A stretch of DNA of 13,626 bases. It comes from an uncultured Gammaproteobacteria bacterium. GTDB lineage: Bacteria; Pseudomonadota; Gammaproteobacteria; Coxiellales; Coxiellaceae. Location: assembly GCA_903870185.1 (NCBI GenBank), contig CAIQCE010000205.1, forward strand, positions 1 through 13,626. The letters run 5' to 3'. Positions 6,836 through 13,626 of this stretch are shown here, one piece after another. Numbering within the stretch: position 1 is the stretch's first letter; every line of letters starts with the position of its first letter. Made by a program: the position numbers and the translations under genes. The notes beneath the pieces were generated by a model that saw nothing but the letters and a program-made list of their open reading frames with translations, ran no database searches and was not told the DNA's origin.

Positions 6836-9766
6836 TCAATTTGGAGCATTCCCAATAGCAGCTTTAAAATCAGCAGAAAGAGGAAGCGCACTTAATGGGT
6901 TAGGAGATTTTTCAGCACTCCCTGCAGAGGGAGCAGAAAACAGACACGGAGCTCCTGAAGTAAAACCACTGCTGGAGGACCTTTTTGGTGGAAGAACTGG
7001 TGGGCGCCCAGAGCCTGATTCAAATGGAGGAAACATCCTTGCTAATCCCATTGCTGGCTGAGGCATAGCTGCAGCAGCACGACCTTCTACCGGCATAGCA
7101 AGGGGAGAAAGTGTCCGATGAGAAGCAGTAGAAGTAATACCTCCGCCTTCCAATCCTTCTTCCAATAATTGAACGGTGAGATTAACATCAGCCTCCTCCC
7201 CTAGTGCATCACATCCCTCCGCCCCAGCACCTGGCTTCGGCGTCAATTGTAACCGTGCATGCTGCTGTTGACGCAATCTCTTAACCTCTTGTTGAGTAAT
7301 GACAAGAGGTCGTAGATCTTCTGCGGCACCAGTAGCAGAAGCACTTCTGTTATCTTTTGCGGGAGCTGTATCTCTAGTGTAGGAACCGACACAGGGTGGC
7401 GCAGTTCTTGATGATGAGGGGGTATCTACTTCCAATTGTGGAGGAGTCGCTGGGGCTGCAGCACTTAAAGAAATTGCAGATGCAGGGGCCTGAAAACTTG
7501 ATTCAGCCGGTGATGGAACAGATGCGGTTGTTTCAGAACTATGCAAACTTATACGTCCAACTGACTCTAGCCCTGAAGAAGCACCTGAAACTTGTCTTTC
7601 TGCTGACTGAGGGGTAATTGAAGGTTTAAGGTTTCTAGGTGGAGTTTGAGGCAAGGGGGAATTACTAGATACAGGCATGCGTACTGGTAAACCTTCTGGA
7701 TTTAATTGTGAGATTGGGTGAGCAGGAACAAATTCAGAATTAGCAACAGCTAATATTTTATCAAGTGAATCCTGTGTATTCCCCTGATTTTCTAAAATGG
7801 CAACTTTTAGTCGGTCCTGCCTGACTGTTTCTGCAGTATAAGCAGCTGAAACCCCAGAAGTGGCAGCGCTGCTCACTGCCTTAGCGGTTGTATCACCTAC
7901 TACGGGCCAGCTACCTTCTGCGGGTGCTTTTTGTGCTGCAATCATTCCATTTGCTGCAGCATTTAATAGGATCGAAAATACAGTCAAAGCATTTTTTAAT
8001 ATAATGATGATAGCAGTCAAATGCCAGTAAAAAGTCAAAGCCCACTTTTTATTAGAATTATAAATTCGATTAACCATCGCTTCACGGTATAATTTCCACT
8101 CAGCCAAAACGAATAATTTTTCCAGATGGGAATCAATATCATGAGTCAGTGCTTGGTCTTTCACAAAATTAAAATACCAGATTTTAATATTTTTTAATTT
8201 AGCCTTTATATCAAATTTATAATTTCCTGATGAAACAGCCTTGACACAGCTATCCCCTATTTTATAAATAATTTCACTAATTCGGGTTAATACAAAACCA
8301 AATCGGTAAGCTGTTAAACTAACACGAGCCAAATAAGCAATTATTAAAAATGCAGTAAAAACTTCTGCGATCTGAAGGAACTGCGCTCCAGGCAGCATAG
8401 CAGTGATAAATGTTATATTAAAATCGACTATAGCTTTTTGCCCGATAAATGAAATCAAAAGCCCAAGCCCGCAATTAAATAGTACGAAAGCAAGAATTTT
8501 GGGGGTCATGGTTTTCCAATTTTCATTTTTATTATCAGAATTGATATTAAACATATATAAAAGAAAAGCTTTCCCCCCTCCCGAAAACTTCAAAGAAGCA
8601 ATATTTCCTTCTTTATTAATGGAATCGAAATGTTTAGTTGAAAAAATAGCCTTGGTGACTAATTTCCTGCTCTTGTCAATATACTGATAAGCCCCAAATC
8701 GAATCACACGAACAGAATCAAATAAATACTCTACAGCCGATTTAACACCTCGCTGGACAAATGCATAATTCGCCAAAAAAATAATCCCCATTAAAGGCAC
8801 TAAAATATAAGGCGCCCCTAATACACCACCCAATGCCATAGGAAGATGCAGAATGCCCAGCAAATCACCTAAGCCACTTGTCCAAGAGTGCCAAAGCCCC
8901 GCTGTTAAAATAGCACCCGTAATTATTGCTAGGGCATGACTAGAAAATGCAAAAAAAGATCGAACTACTCGCTCAGGCAAACTTATAGTTTTTTTAGCTG
9001 CATTATGCTTATCTTCTGCTGATAAATCTGGGGAAGGTTCAGCTGTTTTTATATTTTTTCCAGATTTCAAATTTCTAAGATTTGATATCCAATTTTGAAT
9101 TTTTTCAAAATTACTATTTATTACCGAAGGAACATCATCTCGATACAATAATAAATTAACTAAAAAAGCACCCAATGCAATTATAAATGCGAACTCTAAT
9201 GGCATAAATAGCTGGGCACTCACTAAAGATAAAAGTGCAGTGGCAAGACTAATAACCATTGCAACACCACGGCCTGCAGTATTGGTTTTATTAATAGATC
9301 TTGAAATAAAGATCATACTCCAAAGTATGGTGCCTGCCATTAATAACCAAGGAAGTGCCAAGGATAACAATGGAACTGCGCCTATTCCAAATAAAATAGC
9401 AGCAACTAAACCTGTAATAATTAAGGCTAGAAAGTAATTCAAAAAAGCAAATTTTAAAGCAGAGCGACTGTATCGATCAAGACGCTTATTTATGAGATTT
9501 AATTTTTGCTCTTCATCTAAACTCAGTTCATCTAGATTGACTACTTTAGTGACAGGAACACTTTTTTGAGAAGCATCAGATAATCTATGTGATCTAAAGA
9601 GAGCTGCTGATGCATGAGGTGTAAGCATTACTTGAGATGAATTATGGGGGGAGAAAGGAACTTGTTCTTGAGATTGTTCTGATCGTTGAAGTAAGCGTCT
9701 GCGAGGAGAATCGACATCCTGGCCAAATCCGTCTACTGCAGCAGCGAGAGCGTCTTTTCTGCTCAT
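6836..9766 (-). CDS. Large polytopic membrane protein with a long low-complexity C-terminal tail, unknown function
   Basis: I do not recognise a family. The 976-residue product has three parts: a polar N-terminal region of about 100 residues; a membrane region to about residue 610 with some nine or ten hydrophobic segments and several polar loops; and a tail of about 365 residues rich in Ala, Ser, Pro, Thr and Gly with a short Gln run. The tail should be disordered. No enzyme motif, Walker box or signal peptide is visible. The start is ATG at 9766, because AAGGAG lies 6 bases before it; the GTG at 9784 is upstream of that site and is not used. Downstream phhA begins close to the stop, and upstream is a gap of about 400 bases. 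It could be a lineage-specific envelope or host-interaction protein, but no visible motif proves this. Its plan resembles the 415-residue protein at 1748-2995. Confidence 0.88.
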   Translation of the reverse strand: MSRKDALAAAVDGFGQDVDSPRRRLLQRSEQSQEQVPFSPHNSSQVMLTPHASAALFRSHRLSDASQKSVPVTKVVNLDELSLDEEQKLNLINKRLDRYSRSALKFAFLNYFLALIITGLVAAILFGIGAVPLLSLALPWLLMAGTILWSMIFISRSINKTNTAGRGVAMVISLATALLSLVSAQLFMPLEFAFIIALGAFLVNLLLYRDDVPSVINSNFEKIQNWISNLRNLKSGKNIKTAEPSPDLSAEDKHNAAKKTISLPERVVRSFFAFSSHALAIITGAILTAGLWHSWTSGLGDLLGILHLPMALGGVLGAPYILVPLMGIIFLANYAFVQRGVKSAVEYLFDSVRVIRFGAYQYIDKSRKLVTKAIFSTKHFDSINKEGNIASLKFSGGGKAFLLYMFNINSDNKNENWKTMTPKILAFVLFNCGLGLLISFIGQKAIVDFNITFITAMLPGAQFLQIAEVFTAFLIIAYLARVSLTAYRFGFVLTRISEIIYKIGDSCVKAVSSGNYKFDIKAKLKNIKIWYFNFVKDQALTHDIDSHLEKLFVLAEWKLYREAMVNRIYNSNKKWALTFYWHLTAIIIILKNALTVFSILLNAAANGMIAAQKAPAEGSWPVVGDTTAKAVSSAATSGVSAAYTAETVRQDRLKVAILENQGNTQDSLDKILAVANSEFVPAHPISQLNPEGLPVRMPVSSNSPLPQTPPRNLKPSITPQSAERQVSGASSGLESVGRISLHSSETTASVPSPAESSFQAPASAISLSAAAPATPPQLEVDTPSSSRTAPPCVGSYTRDTAPAKDNRSASATGAAEDLRPLVITQQEVKRLRQQQHARLQLTPKPGAGAEGCDALGEEADVNLTVQLLEEGLEGGGITSTASHRTLSPLAMPVEGRAAAAMPQPAMGLARMFPPFESGSGRPPVLPPKRSSSSGFTSGAPCLFSAPSAGSAEKSPNPLSALPLSADFKAAIGNAPN

Positions 9767-9772
9767 CTTTAT

Positions 9773-9778
9773 CTCCTT
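9773..9778 (-). promoter_or_regulatory. Strong ribosome binding site that fixes the start of the 976-residue protein
   Basis: On the - strand AAGGAG is followed by six bases (ATAAAG) and the ATG at 9766. This near-perfect Shine-Dalgarno rules out the longer reading from GTG at 9784, which would begin upstream of it. Confidence 0.85.
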
Positions 9779-9784
9779 AACCAC

Positions 9785-10169
9785 TTCAACTATTCAGCGG
9801 CATCACTAATATTCTATATAACATAACTTAAGGAACTCTTAAAAACATCTTGAAATTGCTCTTTGTGCTTTAGGAGTTTTTAAATTAGGAGATTTTATAT
9901 AAGGGATTATTAGTAAATTGGGTTCCTGATCGTGCAAATCAAATAAAAGCATAACGAGCATCCTTTTCATTAGTACTTAAATTTACAGGGCTTCGCACTA
10001 CACAATTTATTATCAGCCTATTATCAAAATAGACCACCAAGGAGCATTAGAAAATCTTCCTTAATTTTGCCATCTCGAACATAATATCAAATTGTATAAC
10101 AAATACAAGTACAAGTACCAGGCAGACCCAGTAAAACAACGGTAACGATGTTTGATCAAAAACAGAACA
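9785..10169. other. Intergenic gap of about 385 bases with no gene seen
   Basis: The stretch between ligA and the 976-residue membrane protein is very AT-rich. Neither strand shows a credible protein-coding frame, tRNA or repeat array. It must hold the promoter of the downstream gene, but only a loose -10 candidate is seen (TTATGTTATATAGAAT on the - strand near 9812-9827) and no matching -35. A short ACAAGT repetition lies near 10107-10118. An imperfect hairpin sits at the ligA end (10147-10171) without a T tract. Confidence 0.6.
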
Positions 10170-12191
10170 TCATTCTTTTGAAACCCTAGCTAGAAATTGA
10201 ATGAATGCATTTTCATCTAAAAGTGGTATTTCTAGCTCCTGTGCCTTATCTAATTTTGAACCAGCATCCTCACCTACTATCACATAAGAGGTTTTCTTAG
10301 AAACGCTATTAGTAACCTTTGCACCCAATAATTCCAATGAATCTCGAGCTTGATCACGAGTCATCGTGGTCAAGGTTCCTGTTAAGACAAAAGTCTGACC
10401 ATCCAGTGTCAATGTTCTTATTTTAATTACAATATTATCCCAATGAACACCATAACGCTGAAGCTTCTGAATTAATTCTAAATTATGCGGTTGATGAAAA
10501 AATGCATGAATATGAGCTGCTACTATAGGCCCTACATCAGGGACACTTTCTAAATTTGGTAGATCAGCTTCAACTAAGGCTTCAAGTTTTCCATAATGTT
10601 TTGCCAATGAAGTAGCTGTGGCCTCCCCTACTTCTCGAATTCCCAATGCATATAAAAATCTTGGAAATGTAGTCGCCTTACTATGCTCAATAGCCTCTAA
10701 AATATTTCGAGCCGACAAAGGCCCCATGCGATCTAAATTAGATAATACTATTTCATCGAGCTGATATAGATCTGTCACATCATTGATTATTTTTTTTGAA
10801 ACTAACTGTTCAATTAATTTATCACCCAAGCCATCGATATGCATGGCACGCTTAGAAGTATAGTGTCGAATAGACTGGATTAATTGTGCTGGACAGTATA
10901 GACCACCCATACAACGAGCGATAGCCTCTCCCTCTGCTTTCACAACATCACTCCCACAAATTGGGCAATGTTTTGGAAGTGCAATTAATGTAGCATTCGG
11001 TGGACGTTTAGACAAAATTACTTCAGCAACCTCTGGTATCACATCTCCTGCTCTACGAATAATCACACTATCGCCTATTCGCAAATCTTTTCTATACAAC
11101 TCATCAAAATTATGCAAACTCGCATTACTGACAGTCACTCCACCGACAAAAACAGGGTTTAATCTTGCAACCGGCGTGACAGCTCCTGTTCTACCCACCT
11201 GAAAATCAATTGCGATAATTTCAGTGATACGCTCCTGAGCTGGGAATTTATACGCGATTGCCCACCGAGGCGCTCGAGACACAAATCCTAATTCATTTTG
11301 CAAAGTGATAGAATTAACTTTAAAGACAACACCATCGATTTCATAAGGCAAGCTATCTCTTTTTAAAGAAATTTCTCGATAATATTTTGACATACCTAAC
11401 AAGCCTTTTACCACCTCTGTTTCTTGTGAAACTGGTATTCCCCAATCTCGTAATGCTTGAATAATTTCACTATGCTTTGAGAATGCTTCATAATTCTTAA
11501 CAGTCACAACTCCATATGCATAAAAACTAAGAGGACGGGTGGAAGTAATTTTGGGATCAAGTTGTCGCAAGCTTCCTGAAGCTGCATTTCGTGGATTTAC
11601 AAATGGCTTAAGATTCAGTTTTTCTAATGATTGATTCAAAGCTAGAAAACCTGCTTTAGGCATAAATACTTCACCTCTGATTTCTAAGAAATCAGGAATC
11701 TTAGTGGACCTTAATTTTAAAGGAATAGCATGGATCGTACGGATATTGGTTGTAATATCTTCACCGACATAACCATCCCCTCGAGTTGCTGCTTTAAAAA
11801 ATTCACCATTCTTGTATAGAATACTGACTGCAACGCCATCCATCTTAGGCTCAGCTGAATATTCAAACTCATTTGAAGTCTCTAATCTTTGCTGAATACG
11901 AGTGTTAAATGCCTTTAGCTCATCCTCATCAAATACATTCCCCAAAGAAAGCATCGGTACGGTATGTTTAATCGAATTAAAGGATTCTAGCGGAGATGCA
12001 CCTACTCTTTGCGTAGGAGAAGCAGGCGTTAATAACTCAGGGTGTAGAGCTTCCAACTGCTCCAATCGTTTAAATAATCGATCATATTCGGAATCAGGAA
12101 TAGTTGGCTCTGATAGAACATAATAAAGGTAATTATGCTCTTCTAATTCATGTCGAAGCGCCTCAATTTCATTTCTAAAATTAGAGCTCAC
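10170..12191 (-). CDS. ligA: NAD+-dependent DNA ligase LigA
   Basis: LigA seals nicks in replication and repair using NAD+ and is normally essential. At 673 residues it matches the family (E. coli 671). Domain Ia at the N-terminus carries HNYLYYV and PDSEYDRL for NAD+ binding. The adenylated lysine is K116 in AEPKMDG (KxDG motif). The OB-fold follows, then a zinc finger with C409, C412, C427 and C433 aligning with E. coli 408, 411, 426 and 432. Next come helix-hairpin-helix repeats (GIREVGEATA, VPDVGPIVA) and a BRCT domain at about 596-673. The start is GTG at 12191, six bases after the zipA stop and aligned with the family N-terminus; the Shine-Dalgarno is weak, suggesting translational coupling to zipA. 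The order smc-zipA-ligA is conserved in gammaproteobacteria. Confidence 0.97.
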   Translation of the reverse strand: MSSNFRNEIEALRHELEEHNYLYYVLSEPTIPDSEYDRLFKRLEQLEALHPELLTPASPTQRVGASPLESFNSIKHTVPMLSLGNVFDEDELKAFNTRIQQRLETSNEFEYSAEPKMDGVAVSILYKNGEFFKAATRGDGYVGEDITTNIRTIHAIPLKLRSTKIPDFLEIRGEVFMPKAGFLALNQSLEKLNLKPFVNPRNAASGSLRQLDPKITSTRPLSFYAYGVVTVKNYEAFSKHSEIIQALRDWGIPVSQETEVVKGLLGMSKYYREISLKRDSLPYEIDGVVFKVNSITLQNELGFVSRAPRWAIAYKFPAQERITEIIAIDFQVGRTGAVTPVARLNPVFVGGVTVSNASLHNFDELYRKDLRIGDSVIIRRAGDVIPEVAEVILSKRPPNATLIALPKHCPICGSDVVKAEGEAIARCMGGLYCPAQLIQSIRHYTSKRAMHIDGLGDKLIEQLVSKKIINDVTDLYQLDEIVLSNLDRMGPLSARNILEAIEHSKATTFPRFLYALGIREVGEATATSLAKHYGKLEALVEADLPNLESVPDVGPIVAAHIHAFFHQPHNLELIQKLQRYGVHWDNIVIKIRTLTLDGQTFVLTGTLTTMTRDQARDSLELLGAKVTNSVSKKTSYVIVGEDAGSKLDKAQELEIPLLDENAFIQFLARVSKE

Positions 12192-12197
12192 AATAAT

Positions 12198-12920
12198 TTA
12201 CACTTCTTGTGTTTGCTTGAAAAAATCAGGAATTCGAAGGGATTCTTGATACTGACGAACTTTCATACGATATTCAGTCATTTTATCCATAGTCAGAGGT
12301 TTGTAATGTTCATCCCATAGCGCACCACCTAAATTTTCTAGAAGCTGATTAGCTGTATCAATCATCGTTTCTAATGCAACAACATTATCTAATCGATCAT
12401 CTAAAATCATAAAAAAACTTAAACCGACACATGAAAAATCTCCCATCTTGGCTAATTCAAATGTCCCAGGTGCTTTAGCAGAGGCTAAGTTAAATAATAT
12501 GGGGCCTTTCCCACTGCGTTGTTCATGCCTATGAAAAAAATGGTCCTCTCCATATCGCAAGCCTGCTGCTAACAAAGACTGTAGTAGTTCGTAACCAACA
12601 AATGGTTTTCCTTGAGGTGCCATCATATGGATGATAATAGCTGAGGATTCTTGCTTTGTTCGTCGCTGTATTTCAGGCTTCTTAGGCAAGATTTTTGATG
12701 ACCGTAGACCTAAAATACTGTCACTATCTTCCAATTTTGGCTCTTGTTTTGTTATTTTTCGAATAACAACTACATCATCAAAATTAGATTCAGTATTTAG
12801 TATTGGCTCTTGATAAGCTTTTCGAAACGTTTTTTCCCGCTTCGTTAATGCAATAAGCTTTATGACAGACCAAACTAAGACTGATACTAAAATTAGCAGC
12901 AAAAGTATCTTCATAATCAT
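12198..12920 (-). CDS. zipA: Cell division protein ZipA
   Basis: ZipA anchors the FtsZ ring to the inner membrane at midcell. The 240-residue product has the expected plan: a membrane anchor at about 4-25 with almost no residues before it, a basic charged stretch, a linker of about 65 residues, and the C-terminal FtsZ-binding domain at about 92-232. That domain shows IIIHMMAPQGKPFVGYELL, FHRHE, LFNLASAKAPGTF and the region around LSFFMIL. E. coli ZipA is 328 residues with a much longer Pro/Gln-rich linker, so this one is compact. The reading begins at ATG 12920; an alternative ATG two codons later is equally possible. It lies between smc (60-base gap) and ligA (6-base gap) in a conserved operon. 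Confidence 0.93.
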   Translation of the reverse strand: MIMKILLLLILVSVLVWSVIKLIALTKREKTFRKAYQEPILNTESNFDDVVVIRKITKQEPKLEDSDSILGLRSSKILPKKPEIQRRTKQESSAIIIHMMAPQGKPFVGYELLQSLLAAGLRYGEDHFFHRHEQRSGKGPILFNLASAKAPGTFELAKMGDFSCVGLSFFMILDDRLDNVVALETMIDTANQLLENLGGALWDEHYKPLTMDKMTEYRMKVRQYQESLRIPDFFKQTQEV

Positions 12921-12980
12921 GGCTAAGTTATCCCACTATTCTATTAAAAACCAATCTTTCCCACAGAGATCTAGGATAAA

Positions 12981-13626
12981 TCACTCTACCATCGCAATAG
13001 CTTCTTTCATATCAACAGCAACCATCCTCGAGACACCGGGCTCCTGCATAGTCACTCCTAGTAAATGCTCAGCAGTACCAATAGTGACTTTATTATGGCT
13101 GATAATGATAAATTGTGTGTTTAGAGACATTTCTTTAATTAATTGGCAATATCGACCAACATTAATATCATCAAGCGGTGCATCTACTTCATCTAGCACA
13201 CAGAATGGTGCCGGATTAAGTTGGAACATAGCGAACACTAGAGAAATTGCCACCAAAGCCTTTTCACCACCAGATAGCATATGAACAGTTGAATTTCGCT
13301 TTCCTGGAGGCTGTGCTTTTACAATAACTCCTGAAGTTAACATGTCATTTTCTTCTAACTCAAGGTAAGCCTTACCGCCACCGAAGATTCGAGGGAATAA
13401 AGCTTGAAAAGCTTCATTCGCTTTATCATAAGTATCTTTAAATTTAGTACGTGTTTCTCGATCAATTTTCTGAATAGCATTTCTAAGCAATTCCAAAGCC
13501 TCTAAAAGATCTTTTTGCTGTTGGTCTAAATACTCTTTGCGTTCATTGACTTCTTTATATTCATCAATAGCCGCTAAGTTGATAGGACCCAATCGATCGA
13601 TACTCTGAACAACCTTTGTAATTTTA
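12981..13626 (-). CDS. smc: Chromosome partition protein SMC, C-terminal part (cut by the window edge)
   Basis: SMC is the ATPase of the condensin-like complex that organises and segregates the chromosome. Only the last 214 residues are present; the frame stays open to the right edge. GPINLAAIDEY marks the end of the coiled-coil arm. The C-terminal ATPase lobe follows with the ABC signature LSGGEK, Walker B as FCVLDEVDAPLDD and the switch histidine in ISHNK. The end, GVTMQEPGVSRMVAVD, is typical of bacterial SMC C-termini. A TTG at 13592 could be read as a start but lies within the conserved domain, so it is not one. The gene leads into zipA and ligA. Confidence 0.95.
   Translation of the reverse strand, partial: KITKVVQSIDRLGPINLAAIDEYKEVNERKEYLDQQQKDLLEALELLRNAIQKIDRETRTKFKDTYDKANEAFQALFPRIFGGGKAYLELEENDMLTSGVIVKAQPPGKRNSTVHMLSGGEKALVAISLVFAMFQLNPAPFCVLDEVDAPLDDINVGRYCQLIKEMSLNTQFIIISHNKVTIGTAEHLLGVTMQEPGVSRMVAVDMKEAIAMVE

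Noticed and set aside
8403..8687. 94-residue open frame on the + strand within the large membrane gene
   Set aside because: It is an antisense shadow of a well-supported gene, with no ribosome binding site or recognisable protein.
9767..9784. Longer N-terminus of the 976-residue protein from GTG at 9784
   Set aside because: The strong AAGGAG at 9773-9778 lies inside that extension and is ideally spaced for the ATG at 9766.
10147..10171. Inverted repeat GATGTT/AACATC at the end of ligA as a terminator
   Set aside because: The stem is six pairs, the loop is 13 bases, it overlaps the ligA stop codon, and no T tract follows on either strand.
13590..13592. TTG as the start of a separate 203-residue ATPase
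   Set aside because: The frame continues upstream to the window edge with SMC-like sequence, so the gene is simply cut by the window.

Overview
The window comes from an AT-rich gammaproteobacterium, plausibly a member of the Legionellales. Two conserved neighbourhoods support the gammaproteobacterial call: mutY followed directly by yggX, and smc-zipA-ligA. ZipA is itself a gammaproteobacterial protein. The Legionellales suggestion is inference, from low GC, an L-arginine-type ArgR, a bacterial phenylalanine hydroxylase and large membrane proteins with no recognisable family. No tree or database search was possible.

Layout. On the + strand, positions 1-1469 hold the tail of an unidentified gene, mutY (A:8-oxoG repair) and yggX (Fe2+ trafficking), packed as one operon. 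A tRNA-Phe(GAA) gene with its own promoter and terminator follows (1487-1665). On the - strand, 1748-2995 encodes a 415-residue polytopic membrane protein of unknown function. Divergent from it, on the + strand, are argR and a cytochrome b561-like gene broken by one frameshift at paired C tracts (3068-4121). From 4108 to the right edge everything is on the - strand. In transcription order these genes are smc (partial), zipA and ligA, a gap of about 400 bases, a 976-residue membrane protein with a long low-complexity tail, phhA (phenylalanine hydroxylase) and a threonyl-tRNA synthetase without its N-terminal TGS domain.

How the genes work together. mutY-yggX joins oxidative DNA repair by an Fe-S enzyme with iron handling. 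smc-zipA-ligA groups chromosome organisation, Z-ring anchoring and nick sealing. phhA and thrS are 18 bases apart and probably cotranscribed, but no metabolic logic for the pair is obvious. I see no mobile element, CRISPR array, phage gene or defence cassette, and no clear new multi-gene system. The items most worth a second look are the TGS-less ThrRS, the histidine-rich tail on YggX, the frameshifted cytochrome b and the two orphan membrane proteins.
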